Below are positions 46,141 to 55,363 of a DNA stretch of 64,000 bases, piece after piece. The stretch covers positions 186,001-250,000 of the forward strand of contig NC_013525.1 in assembly GCF_000025005.1 (NCBI RefSeq), given 5' to 3'. Below the pieces are notes generated by a model that saw only the letters and a list, made by a program, of their open reading frames with translations, did not search any database and was not told the DNA's origin. Positions within the stretch are counted from its first letter, which is position 1, and every line of letters begins with the position of its first letter. The translations under genes and the position numbers were made by a program. This stretch comes from Thermobaculum terrenum ATCC BAA-798. GTDB lineage: Bacteria; Chloroflexota; Chloroflexia; Thermobaculales; Thermobaculaceae.

Positions 46141-47466
46141 CTAATCAAACTGGGGTAGCCACTCTTTCTGAGCATCAAACAGCTCATCGACCATGTTATC
46201 GATCTCCTCCAGTGAGCACACAGCTGCGGTGAGCGGATCCATCTTGATCGCCTGTTTCACAAGAGTTTTATCCCGATGTATATGACCCAACACCGCAAGT
46301 TCTTGCAAATTGACGTTTGTACGTATCAAACCTGCCAACTGAGGCGGTAAATCCCCCACATAACATGGATTGATGCCCGTGTTATCCACCAAGCATGGTA
46401 CTTCCACGCAACAACCGTAAGGCAGGTTGGTTATCAGATCGTAGTTGGTAACGTTCCCATTGATTCTTCTCGGGGTATTAGTTTCTATGGAGTGGATTAT
46501 CTGTGCTCCATACTCTCTGGATCTCCTGATCTCTATCTTGTCAGCTTTGAGCTGATCTTCTATATCCTCGTAATAATGGTCTGCAACTTCGAAGCAATGC
46601 TTGAGATAACCTCCCGTCTGACCAAATTTGAACCAACCATGCCTAGGATGGGTGAACTTGGCTAAGGTTTGCTCCAACACGTCCTGTCTCTTACGGAAAT
46701 AAGGATAATACTCGGAAGCATGCCCACTGGACTCAGTTACGAAATAACCAAAGTGCTTCATTAGGTCAAACCTAATTGGATCAAGAGCATAAGTATCCGG
46801 ATCGCTCATCTTCTCAAATAACAGTGGATAAAGGTCACGCCCCTTATGCTCCAACCTTAGAAACCAGGACATATGGTTTATACCGGCCACCCAATAAGAT
46901 AACTCTTCGTAGGGCACTCCTGCTATGTGCGCCAGCTCCTCCGAAGTGCCTTGCACACTATGACAAAGCCCTACGAACCTGATAGATGACATAGAGCTAA
47001 TACCCCAACACAATATAGCCATGGGATTGGTGTACTGAAGTATCAAAGCATCAGGACTTAACTCTTCCAGATCGTTGCATATCTCCTCTATTACTGCCAA
47101 GTGACGTAGCCCTCTAAATACACCACCAGGGCCAATAGTATCTCCCACGCACTGCTCAACCCCATATTTTCTAGGGATCTCTATGTCGAGCTCGTAAGCT
47201 TTGAGCCCTCCTACCTGGATAGTTATCACCACGTAATCCGCGTTTTGAAGCGCTTGGCTGCGGTCCGTGGTAGCCTCTATTACCATCTTAGAGCCTTCCT
47301 GCTCTACCATCTTCTTTGCCAGGGATTCTACAGCTTTCAATCTATTAGCATCAATATCCATTAACGATATGGTGCTGCCATCAAGCTCCGGATAAGTTAG
47401 TAAGTCGCCCAACAGATTGCGCGTAAAAACAGCACTGCCTGCCCCTATGAAAGCAATCTTTGGCAC
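46141..47466 (-). CDS. GH4 alpha-glycosidase (alpha-galactosidase/glucosidase type)
   Basis: A 441-residue NAD- and Mn-dependent glycosidase that works by oxidation-elimination. It has the N-terminal Rossmann motif FIGAGSAVFTRNLLGDLL, the metal-binding GLCHSVQG, QYTNPMAILCW and GINHMSWFLRL. The MelA-like Cys-His ligands suggest alpha-galactosidase or alpha-glucosidase/glucuronidase specificity. GTG start with AGAGGAGGGG upstream. It is divergent from the Gfo/Idh/MocA gene across 146 bases. Confidence 0.92.
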   Translation of the reverse strand: MPKIAFIGAGSAVFTRNLLGDLLTYPELDGSTISLMDIDANRLKAVESLAKKMVEQEGSKMVIEATTDRSQALQNADYVVITIQVGGLKAYELDIEIPRKYGVEQCVGDTIGPGGVFRGLRHLAVIEEICNDLEELSPDALILQYTNPMAILCWGISSMSSIRFVGLCHSVQGTSEELAHIAGVPYEELSYWVAGINHMSWFLRLEHKGRDLYPLLFEKMSDPDTYALDPIRFDLMKHFGYFVTESSGHASEYYPYFRKRQDVLEQTLAKFTHPRHGWFKFGQTGGYLKHCFEVADHYYEDIEDQLKADKIEIRRSREYGAQIIHSIETNTPRRINGNVTNYDLITNLPYGCCVEVPCLVDNTGINPCYVGDLPPQLAGLIRTNVNLQELAVLGHIHRDKTLVKQAIKMDPLTAAVCSLEEIDNMVDELFDAQKEWLPQFD

Positions 47467-47612
47467 TTGGCCCCTCCTCTCTAATGGTCTTCGAGCACAT
47501 TATCTCAAAGACTTACCTGCAGGAACAGTATATGCGGTCCGGGTTATTGACCATCACAGCGAAAAACTTGCAAACTTTGAGGTAATAGTATCTCGAAAAA
47601 AGGAGGATCCAA

Positions 47613-48647
47613 TTGCCTGGACGTACCTTGGGTTTCGGCATTATAGGGGCAGGTATGATCGCCGAATATCACAAGAAAGCGATAGAAGCTAACTCGGATT
47701 TGGGAGCTAAGCTGATAGCTATAGGACATTACGATCCTTCCAAGTTCTCACAGATAAGCACCAAATTTGGCGTACCCTGCATCTCTGTACAAAACCTGCT
47801 AGCCCATCCCGATGTAGATGTAGTAACTATCTGTACCCCTAGCGGTCAACACGCATCCCAGGCTTTAGATGCTATGAGGGCAGGAAAGCACGTGTTGGTA
47901 GAAAAACCAATGGCTCTAAACCTGGAAGATGCTGACTCAATGATAGACTTGGCTCGATCTCAGGGAGTGAAACTAGGAGTAGTACTTCAAAGGCGTATGG
48001 ATCCTACCTTTCAAGCAGTCAAGCAGGCTATAGATGCTGGTGATCTCGGAAGGTTGACCTTAGGATTAGTCAAGATCCCATATTTTCGCCCTCAAACCTA
48101 CTATGATCAAGCAGCCTGGAGGGGTACATGGGTTCTTGACGGAGGTGGCGTTATCATGAACCAAGGTATACACCTGGTTGATCTACTAGTTTGGTACATG
48201 GGAGATCCCCAACAGGTAAGCGCCTATGCCGATACCTTAAGTAGGGATATAGAGGTTGAAGATACACTCGTGGGGATTATAAGGTTCAGCAATGGGGCAA
48301 TGGCAACAATAACAGCCACGACCACTACCTCTCCAGGATTTCCACACACCGTAGAGATATACGGTACTCATGGTGGCATACAGCTTGAAGGAGAAGGCAT
48401 ACGCCGATGGGAGCTTGCCGAGCCTAGTAAGGCTCGGGTCAAAGCCCCGGGAGTTGCGGAGAACGCCTCTGCAGGTGCAGCAGCAGATCCAAGAGGAATA
48501 AGCACAGAGAACCATACTAGGCTCTTTAGAGATTTTATTCTTGCAATCCAAGAAAATAGGGACCCCTCAATAGACGGTTCAGAGGGAAGAAGAAGCTTGG
48601 CACTAACGCTAGAGTTGTACAAGTCTGCTGGTCTGTTACAGAAGTAG
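47613..48647 (+). CDS. Gfo/Idh/MocA family NAD(P)-dependent oxidoreductase
   Basis: 344 residues. The Rossmann N-terminus GFGIIGAGMIAEYHKKAI is followed by the EKPMALNLEDAD motif and the central segment YYDQAAWRGTWVLDGGGVIMNQGIHLVDLLVWYMG, which has the usual catalytic Lys/His region. The substrate is probably a sugar or inositol derivative. TTG start with AAAGGAGGAT upstream. It is divergent from the GH4 gene, and a link between the two is possible but unproved. Confidence 0.9.
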   Translation: MPGRTLGFGIIGAGMIAEYHKKAIEANSDLGAKLIAIGHYDPSKFSQISTKFGVPCISVQNLLAHPDVDVVTICTPSGQHASQALDAMRAGKHVLVEKPMALNLEDADSMIDLARSQGVKLGVVLQRRMDPTFQAVKQAIDAGDLGRLTLGLVKIPYFRPQTYYDQAAWRGTWVLDGGGVIMNQGIHLVDLLVWYMGDPQQVSAYADTLSRDIEVEDTLVGIIRFSNGAMATITATTTTSPGFPHTVEIYGTHGGIQLEGEGIRRWELAEPSKARVKAPGVAENASAGAAADPRGISTENHTRLFRDFILAIQENRDPSIDGSEGRRSLALTLELYKSAGLLQK

Positions 48648-48789
48648 TATCATGGGTAGATTGAAGTGGCTGAAGGCAAGTAACAACCTGCATTGTCGTG
48701 CAAAGATTGCCCTAGAACCTCCAATCAGGAGTGCTGGAAGCTCTAAGTTAGACATCACATATAAAACGTTGTGAAAGGAGGATCAAAAC

Positions 48790-49332
48790 ATGACCACTGC
48801 TTCCGATAAGATAAGCTTTCTCAAGAGTCTAAGAGCCATAAGGGAGTTTACACCGCAGCCGATACCGGATGATGTCATAGACGATGTACTGGAAGTAGCA
48901 AGATGGTCCGGTAGTGCAGTGAACAGGCAGCCCTGGGAATTCATAGTGATAAGAGACAAAGACACATTGAAGAAGCTGGCTACCGTCGAAGGGCACGCTG
49001 GACATCTAGCTGGAGCTGCCACTGGTATAGTACTGGTTATGGCTGGAGAGAGTTTCGAACACGAAACATATGATGAGGGAAGGCTTGCTGAGAGAATAAT
49101 GCTCGCAGCCTGGGCCCACGGAGTAGGAGGCTGCATAGGATGGTTCGGCGAAAACGGTAGATCGGAGGTGAAAGCCGCCTTGGGCATACCAGATAATAAA
49201 TTTGTTAGGACAGCTATATCTCTCGGCTACCCTGACTACGAGGTCAGGAAGAATAGACCCAGGAGAGAGCAGCCAAGGAAGCCTCTATCTGAGATCGTAC
49301 ATTGGGAGCGGTACGGCCAACATAACAGATAA
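48790..49332 (+). CDS. nitroreductase family protein
   Basis: A 180-residue FMN-dependent nitroreductase-fold protein: SLRAIREFTPQPIPDD, then ARWSGSAVNRQPWEFIVI and a C-terminal RTAISLGYPDYEVR. The SD GAAAGGAGG is strong. By family it reduces nitro-compounds, quinones or flavins. No partner gene is evident. Confidence 0.9.
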   Translation: MTTASDKISFLKSLRAIREFTPQPIPDDVIDDVLEVARWSGSAVNRQPWEFIVIRDKDTLKKLATVEGHAGHLAGAATGIVLVMAGESFEHETYDEGRLAERIMLAAWAHGVGGCIGWFGENGRSEVKAALGIPDNKFVRTAISLGYPDYEVRKNRPRREQPRKPLSEIVHWERYGQHNR

Positions 49333-49339
49333 CCAATTA

Positions 49340-49373
49340 AGGCAAGCACGAGCTATAATGCTCGTGCTTGCCT
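49340..49373. terminator. bidirectional terminator between nitroreductase and GT39-like genes
   Basis: A perfect 14-bp stem (AGGCAAGCACGAGC and its complement) with the loop TATAAT. It follows the nitroreductase stop and overlaps the stop codon of the convergent glycosyltransferase gene. GCTGTTTTG follows on the plus strand. Confidence 0.85.
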
Positions 49374-51537
49374 AGCTGTTTTGTGACGGCATCTTAGGCA
49401 GATAGCCATATATAGACTCTATGATCTCCCTCGCTTCCCTCTCACGTTCAGCTGAATAAGCAGTGTTGTCATTGGGATCACTTACAAGCCATATACCATA
49501 AGGGAGTATAGACCTGATGGACTGTACGTACTTGTCCTCACCTACTCTCCGCCTTTCGCATTGAGCTAGATTTATAACGCTCTCCGCACTCATCTGCGTT
49601 GGCAGATTTCTAGGTTCTCTACCCGTTATCCTCAGCATAGAAAGCGATATCTGGTTGGATGGAGACCCTCTTCTAACAAAGGTCTGATACATCAGCTCAA
49701 AAGCTCCACTTGAAACTAATGCTGGAGTCCAAGAGTTAGTTGCCGTAAAATCCTGTTGCCTCGTCATAAGAAGATAAGAAGCTTCATCCTTCTTCATCTC
49801 CCTGATCAAATCAGAGAAAGTGACCATGGTTGGCCTGCAGGCATTATCCATATGCATCCAGAAGGGTATTTGTGTCGGCGGCCAGACAGGAGTTACCTGT
49901 ATATCCAATCTGCATGAAGATGCAGATATAGACTCCGGGCCAGAAGCACAGTTCATCTTGAAAGCTTTCCACTTATGCTTGAAGTCATCCTGGAAAGCTA
50001 GCTGATATGAGTACTGCCAGGTCGCAAGTATGGTTTCCCCCTTGGGGATGTTCTGATCAATCCAATTCTTCATATCCAACACGGCAGGATTTATATCGGT
50101 GGCCACTGGATTGTCATTAGCAGTATTAGAAGCTATGCCATTTGCCAGAATCCTGGTTTGTACTCCGGTTCCCCATATAAGGAAAAGTATAAGTACGCAG
50201 GTAAGAGCATAGTTGAGTAGGTAATGCGAACTCACGAAAGCTATGACCTGTGATCTAGAAGGTATACCTTTCAGGACTATCTTCCAGTCCCAATCCTTTA
50301 GTCTGGAAAAGAATTCTGGAGCAGCTATGTACAGGCCGGCTAGGGAAGCATAACCTAATGCTTGCTGGATCATCCACTGCCTGATGGATATCTCCATCAC
50401 AAGAGCAACCAGAGAAACCGGCACCCATAGAATCCCCATTGCAAGCAAATATGCCCAGTTTCTGCTGCCCTTTATGGACTTCCATATGGCGAACAACCCA
50501 CCTAGTGGAAGGACATACCACAGAGGCGTACCACGCATTACCTGGTTGACAAGATACTTTGCAGTAGACTGATCTACTCTCAAGTCGTTCACCTGGGATA
50601 ACATGGCTAGAGAAGCTACAAGCGTCCATCCAATTACAAGAACCCAGGCGCATCTTTCCCTATTAGCTTGCAAATATATCGCTAGCTTATGAAACACCCC
50701 CAATCTGTAAGCCAAGTAGAATACCATAACGGCAATTAGAGATACCGCTACCACTAGATATAGAAAGTAGACTGGAACCTTACCTAACAGGAACACGCTT
50801 TGACTTACATTCCACACCCACACCCACCAAGGGGCACATATAACTAGCACTCCCAAGTAGTGCAGCAACACATCTTTTAGAGTCCACCCCAGAAGAAGGG
50901 CGGCTACTACAGCTGTAGGGAGAACCACTATGCTGGTTTCCTTAGTAAGGATCATCAGTCCGAGCATAAAGCCCGAAAGCAGACTTAACCAGCTAGATCT
51001 GCGATCAACAGCAGTCAGTACCAAATAGGCGGTGAGCAGGTACTCAGTAAGAAGGAAGGCATCTATGTTGAAAGCCTGAGATAAAGTACTTGTATACCCA
51101 AAGTAAGCTAGGAAGAGAGCAGCCACTAACGCCTCTCTAGTCCCAAGCAGCCTCTTTATCAAAAGATAGAGAAGCAGGGGATTCAGCAGCGCAAACAATC
51201 TCACTGCCCAAGCCAGCTGGTCTATATTCTTGCCCAGCAGAAGCATGATGAAGCCCAAAAAAGCAGGAAACACAGGGCCACGAACGACTTGTGGGTCACC
51301 CTGGATATCTACATACCCCTTACCACTTATGATATTCAGTCCGTGTAGCAAGTACCAGGAAGCATCAGGCGGTACCCTCCAGGAGTGGGCAAACCAGAGC
51401 AAAGGCGGTAATGAGAGTACTAATACCCCCCAAAAAGCCAGTTTGTTGTAGTTAGGAGAGACCCTAGCCGCAGTCCAGGGCTTACGAACTTTATCGTACT
51501 TGTCCCTCTCCTCAATGGTTTCAGTCTTTCCTAACAG
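49372..51537 (-). CDS. GT39-like membrane glycosyltransferase, probable CTG start
   Basis: Up to 721 residues, about 12 hydrophobic helices and a C-terminal outer domain with several Trp and Cys residues. The segment PPDASWYLLHGLNIISGKGY is the first extracytoplasmic loop with the catalytic acidic residue of ArnT/PMT-like (GT39/83) enzymes. A TTG at 51402 would remove the first membrane helix (LAFWGVLVLSLLPPLLWF), which is open in frame upstream. The frame has no ATG, GTG or TTG between 51402 and the stop at 51570. CTG at 51537 is preceded by GGGGGTGAG, and the predicted promoter would start transcription near 51569. I therefore extend to CTG. Confidence 0.7.
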   Translation of the reverse strand: MLGKTETIEERDKYDKVRKPWTAARVSPNYNKLAFWGVLVLSLPPLLWFAHSWRVPPDASWYLLHGLNIISGKGYVDIQGDPQVVRGPVFPAFLGFIMLLLGKNIDQLAWAVRLFALLNPLLLYLLIKRLLGTREALVAALFLAYFGYTSTLSQAFNIDAFLLTEYLLTAYLVLTAVDRRSSWLSLLSGFMLGLMILTKETSIVVLPTAVVAALLLGWTLKDVLLHYLGVLVICAPWWVWVWNVSQSVFLLGKVPVYFLYLVVAVSLIAVMVFYLAYRLGVFHKLAIYLQANRERCAWVLVIGWTLVASLAMLSQVNDLRVDQSTAKYLVNQVMRGTPLWYVLPLGGLFAIWKSIKGSRNWAYLLAMGILWVPVSLVALVMEISIRQWMIQQALGYASLAGLYIAAPEFFSRLKDWDWKIVLKGIPSRSQVIAFVSSHYLLNYALTCVLILFLIWGTGVQTRILANGIASNTANDNPVATDINPAVLDMKNWIDQNIPKGETILATWQYSYQLAFQDDFKHKWKAFKMNCASGPESISASSCRLDIQVTPVWPPTQIPFWMHMDNACRPTMVTFSDLIREMKKDEASYLLMTRQQDFTATNSWTPALVSSGAFELMYQTFVRRGSPSNQISLSMLRITGREPRNLPTQMSAESVINLAQCERRRVGEDKYVQSIRSILPYGIWLVSDPNDNTAYSAEREREAREIIESIYGYLPKMPSQNS

Positions 51538-51575
51538 CTTCTCACCCCCAGTAGAAAGCTCAAATACTTAACGCC

Positions 51576-51603
51576 ATTATAAGCAATCAGGTTCATCTGA
51601 AAA
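51576..51603 (-). promoter_or_regulatory. promoter of the GT39-like gene
   Basis: Minus-strand -10 TATAAT (51581-51576) with a -35 TTTTCA (51603-51598) and 16-base spacer. Transcription would start near 51569, so translation must begin downstream of that point. Confidence 0.5.
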
Positions 51604-51732
51604 GGTATACAATAAATAGATTATAATAGTTGCGTAAATTAACAATCCGTCTTACTGGTAAGGGCAAAACATTAACTGATAATATTAGCTCGACATATTC
51701 TTTTGTCGCTACAAGGGGGATTTCTACTTAGG

Positions 51733-52794
51733 ATGTTATATAGCGTAAGAATAGTAGGAGTACTAGTAGCTGTACTGTTTGCCTACTACGGTATATCCAA
51801 ATATCGCAATGGGCAATGGACCAGGTTTGACCTAACCCTAGCACTATTAGTTTCTGCGGGGGTTGCCACTGTTTCGATATTTCCTCCTGTAGGCAATATC
51901 TTGATGTCAGCGTTTGGGCTGAAGAATAGGCTATTCGCCATACTGGTATTTACAAACCTCCTGTTGTTTGGGCTCTTCTTCTACGCTCTGAACCAGATAA
52001 GATCCATAAACATGCGCAATATAGATACTATCAGGGCCTTGGCAAAGCAAAAGTATATGGAAGAGTTTGGCTTTGCCAATCGAGAAACGGGCAACGCGGC
52101 TTCCGGTAATCAAGGCAAGATACTGGTAACTATCCCTGCCTACAACGAGGAAGTGGCCATACAAACTGTGTTACCACGAATTCCATCTGAGTTGCTAGGG
52201 TACAGACTAGACACCCTAGTCATAGTAGACGGAGCTACAGATAGAACTGAAGAGGTCAGCCGCAAGGCCGGAGTCAGCGTAGCTACGCACATAATCAACT
52301 GTGGCGGGGGCGCTGCTCACAAGACGGGCTTTGATATAGCCAAGATGATCGGTGCAGATATTGTAGTCAATATGGATGCAGACGGTCAGCATAGACCAGA
52401 AGAGATAGAACGCTTGGTAACACCGATAATCAACAACCAAGCAGACTTCGTATGGGGCTCGCGCTTCTATGGGTACTATGAAGAGAGAGGAAGCATACGC
52501 CATGCTGGGGTAGTCTTCTTCTCACGCATGATCTCTATACTCATAGGTTTCAAGGTTACAGATTGCACTAACGGATTCAGAGCTATTAGAGTGCGTGACC
52601 TTGAGAAGCTACACCTCAAGGAGGAGCAGTTCCATACTACGGAGATGATAATAGAGGCTGCCAAGAAGGGGCTGAGATTAATGGAGGTTCCAATCTCCGT
52701 ACTCAAGAGGGCAGAAGGAGAGAGCAAGAAGCCAAAGAGATTAAGATACCCTCTCGGTGTACTGCGTGTGATAGTACAAACTTGGTTGAGATAG
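51733..52794 (+). CDS. family 2 glycosyltransferase with DUF2304 N-terminus
   Basis: About 353 residues. The first 100 residues hold three hydrophobic helices of the DUF2304 type. The GT2 domain follows with ILVTIPAYNEEVAIQTVLPRI, LVIVDGATDRTEEV and the metal-binding VVNMDADGQHRPEEIERLV (DxD-like). It probably transfers sugar from a nucleotide sugar to a polyprenyl-phosphate or membrane acceptor. The ATG at 51733 has AAGGGGGA upstream; a TTG at 51703 lacks an SD. It is followed by a flippase, which suggests surface glycan assembly. Confidence 0.88.
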   Translation: MLYSVRIVGVLVAVLFAYYGISKYRNGQWTRFDLTLALLVSAGVATVSIFPPVGNILMSAFGLKNRLFAILVFTNLLLFGLFFYALNQIRSINMRNIDTIRALAKQKYMEEFGFANRETGNAASGNQGKILVTIPAYNEEVAIQTVLPRIPSELLGYRLDTLVIVDGATDRTEEVSRKAGVSVATHIINCGGGAAHKTGFDIAKMIGADIVVNMDADGQHRPEEIERLVTPIINNQADFVWGSRFYGYYEERGSIRHAGVVFFSRMISILIGFKVTDCTNGFRAIRVRDLEKLHLKEEQFHTTEMIIEAAKKGLRLMEVPISVLKRAEGESKKPKRLRYPLGVLRVIVQTWLR

Positions 52795-52822
52795 CATATT
52801 CTGGAGGTTTTTAAACATTCAA

Positions 52823-54118
52823 TTGAGCATACCTATAGTAGAGAAGATACGAGGGCAAAAGCTTATCTCTTCGCGCCAGGGGGTAGGAGCAGGGTCAATC
52901 TACCTGGCGCTTTCTTTGGGAATAACTGGTGTTTTTACTTACGGATTTCAAATACTATCCGCTTATTTCCTCAGGCTAGAGGACTATGGAGTTATAGCTA
53001 CTTTATGGTCAGCAACCTTTCTGGTGGCTCAGATACTTTGGATAGGTATCACCCAGACTTTGGCCAAGTACATACCAGAAAGAGAAGCTAAAGCCGAAAG
53101 CTGGCTGCCAGTACTACGAAGTGTTAGACACCTTCAATATATAGTTCTAGCGATCTTCATACTAGTAACCCTTGTTACATTTCCGCTACTGACGGAGAGA
53201 ATATTTGCCCACAAACCGATCATTACTGCTGTGTTCATAATGGCAGTAGCTGGGTATTCTTTTAGTTACTTCAAAAGAGGTGTGCTTAGTGGTTACAAGA
53301 AATTCTCTCATGTAGGATTGATGTTCATTACTGAGTCCTGCAGTCGGCTACTGCTTAGCGTAGGGTTGCTGTTGATAGGATTAGGGTTAACAGCTCCAGG
53401 TATCGGAATAGCCATAGCTCCTTTCCTCAGCGTGCTACTGGTCAGAACAAAGATAGACGTCCCACAAGCCGGCAGCTCAGAGCACTTTAGCATTGGTAAA
53501 GCGTTCAGGTTTGCTACTCCAGTGTTGATCTGCATGGCATGTGCCCAATTACTGGCTAACGGCGGACCTATAATGATAAGTGCTCTTGGAGGACCTAACG
53601 CTCAAGCACAAGCAGGATTGCTACTCGCAGGTTTGGTTCTGACCAGGATTCCTCAATACGTATTAAGCCCTGTAATGAGCAATTTGCTCCCCCACTTAAG
53701 CGAGATGATAGCCAAAGGTGATCATAGAAAATTCAACAATTTCGTAAAGATAGCTGCTTTAGCACTTGGAGCAATGGGCGGTATCCTTGTAGCAGGATTT
53801 TGGCTAATGGGAACTTTCGCTATGTCCCTTATGTACAAGCCAGAATACAGGCTTAGCAGAGGGTTGCTGACTGTATTAGCGCTGGGAGCCGCATGCTACC
53901 TGTTCAATGAGTTCATGAACCAGGTGCTCTTTGCTAAATCCAGGACCAGGCTTGCATCCCTGAGCTGGATACTTGGCATAGTGGTCACCCTTGCTGCCAC
54001 CTTAATGATAAGCGCCGATCCGCTACATAGGGTGGCATATGCACTAGCTATAGGCACCTTATCCACATCTATCTTTCTAATTCTAAGCCATCTAGTCACA
54101 CGTCCCTCGCAGATGTAG
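52823..54118 (+). CDS. Wzx/MATE-like oligosaccharide flippase
   Basis: 431 residues with about 12-14 membrane helices. The N-terminal segment GIYLALSLGITGVFTYGFQILSAYF-like pattern (residues 25-50) followed by DYGVIATLWSATFLV is typical of the polysaccharide transport (MOP) superfamily. It would translocate a lipid-linked glycan across the cytoplasmic membrane. TTG start; the only SD, GGAGG, is 15 bases away, so the start is uncertain. Same strand as the GT2 gene. Confidence 0.83.
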   Translation: MSIPIVEKIRGQKLISSRQGVGAGSIYLALSLGITGVFTYGFQILSAYFLRLEDYGVIATLWSATFLVAQILWIGITQTLAKYIPEREAKAESWLPVLRSVRHLQYIVLAIFILVTLVTFPLLTERIFAHKPIITAVFIMAVAGYSFSYFKRGVLSGYKKFSHVGLMFITESCSRLLLSVGLLLIGLGLTAPGIGIAIAPFLSVLLVRTKIDVPQAGSSEHFSIGKAFRFATPVLICMACAQLLANGGPIMISALGGPNAQAQAGLLLAGLVLTRIPQYVLSPVMSNLLPHLSEMIAKGDHRKFNNFVKIAALALGAMGGILVAGFWLMGTFAMSLMYKPEYRLSRGLLTVLALGAACYLFNEFMNQVLFAKSRTRLASLSWILGIVVTLAATLMISADPLHRVAYALAIGTLSTSIFLILSHLVTRPSQM

Positions 54119-54174
54119 AGTATTCTTGGCACACTTCGTGTTGAAGGTTATACTCAAACATCAAAGGAGATCTA

Positions 54175-55359
54175 ATGCTAGGGCCAGGAATACCGATAGG
54201 TCGTATATTCGGTATAAGGATCTATATAGATCCTAGCTGGATATTCATCTTTCTACTTGTCACTTGGAACTTAGCAGCCGGTGCATTAGCTGTCGTACAT
54301 CCTGAATGGGGCACTACCACTATATGGTTAGTGGCAATTGCAGCTTCTTTGCTGTTTTTTGGATCGGTGCTTGCTCACGAGCTTGCGCACTCCCTCGTTG
54401 CGAGATCTCAAGGAGTCCCTGTCCGAAGAATAACCCTCTTCATGTTCGGTGGAGTAGCAGATATAGAAAGAGAGCCACCATCCCCTAGAGCTGAATTCCT
54501 GATTACGGTAGTGGGACCATTAACAAGCCTGGTACTAGGTATCGTATTCCTGGTGATAGGCACAGCAATAGCAGGTATATCGAACCTGTCGATATATAAT
54601 CCGGAAGGCTTGCTGGCCCAGCTTAATCCTCTATCAACCATATTCCTATGGCTAGGCCCTATAAACATAGTGCTTGCTGTGTTCAATTTAGTCCCAGGCT
54701 TTCCATTGGATGGAGGGAGGATACTAAGATCCATCATCTGGGCCATATCTAACAACTTAAGACTAGCTACAAGAATTGCGTCATTCATAGGTCAAGCAAT
54801 TGGATGGCTAATGATATTGGCGGGCGTAGCGATGATATTTGGGGCTCACATACCATTTTTCGGGACAGGACTGGTTAGTGGTTTATGGTTGATCTTTATA
54901 GGGTGGTTTCTTAGCAGTGCGGCATCTCAAAGCTATAGGCAGCTGGTCATACACCATATATTAGAAGGCGTACCAGTTAACAGGATCATGCGGACGGACA
55001 TCCCCACGGCAAGTCCCTATATGACCATAGAAGATCTCGTGAGGCTTCTGCTTATCAACTCAGATGAAAGATCGTTCCCAGTAGTTGAGGAGGACAGGCT
55101 CGTAGGACTAGTATGCATCGAAGATCTGAAGAAAGTGGCTAGGGAAGAATGGCCTATAGTTCCCGTAAGTCGAATCATGACTCCCAGGGATAAGTTGATA
55201 ACTATAGGGCCTAATGATGATCTAGCCAAGGCCTTTGAGCAACTTGCAAGAATCGACGTCAACCAACTTCCAGTGGTTGTTGGTGATACCCTTGTGGGAC
55301 TACTACGTAGGCGCGACCTACTACGATGGTTACAGATACATTCTCAAATAGCCAGGTAA
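54175..55359 (+). CDS. site-2-type zinc metalloprotease (M50) with CBS domains
   Basis: 394 residues. HELAH (residues 68-72) gives the zinc ligands, and NLVPGFPLDGGRILRS supplies the third ligand Asp. Six membrane helices surround this core, and two CBS domains occupy about 265-390. Intramembrane proteases of this type cut transmembrane regulators, and CBS domains are expected to sense nucleotides or divalent ions. The SD AAAGGAG is strong. It converges on murA, with only 4 bases between the stops. Confidence 0.93.
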   Translation: MLGPGIPIGRIFGIRIYIDPSWIFIFLLVTWNLAAGALAVVHPEWGTTTIWLVAIAASLLFFGSVLAHELAHSLVARSQGVPVRRITLFMFGGVADIEREPPSPRAEFLITVVGPLTSLVLGIVFLVIGTAIAGISNLSIYNPEGLLAQLNPLSTIFLWLGPINIVLAVFNLVPGFPLDGGRILRSIIWAISNNLRLATRIASFIGQAIGWLMILAGVAMIFGAHIPFFGTGLVSGLWLIFIGWFLSSAASQSYRQLVIHHILEGVPVNRIMRTDIPTASPYMTIEDLVRLLLINSDERSFPVVEEDRLVGLVCIEDLKKVAREEWPIVPVSRIMTPRDKLITIGPNDDLAKAFEQLARIDVNQLPVVVGDTLVGLLRRRDLLRWLQIHSQIAR

Positions 55360-55363
55360 GACA

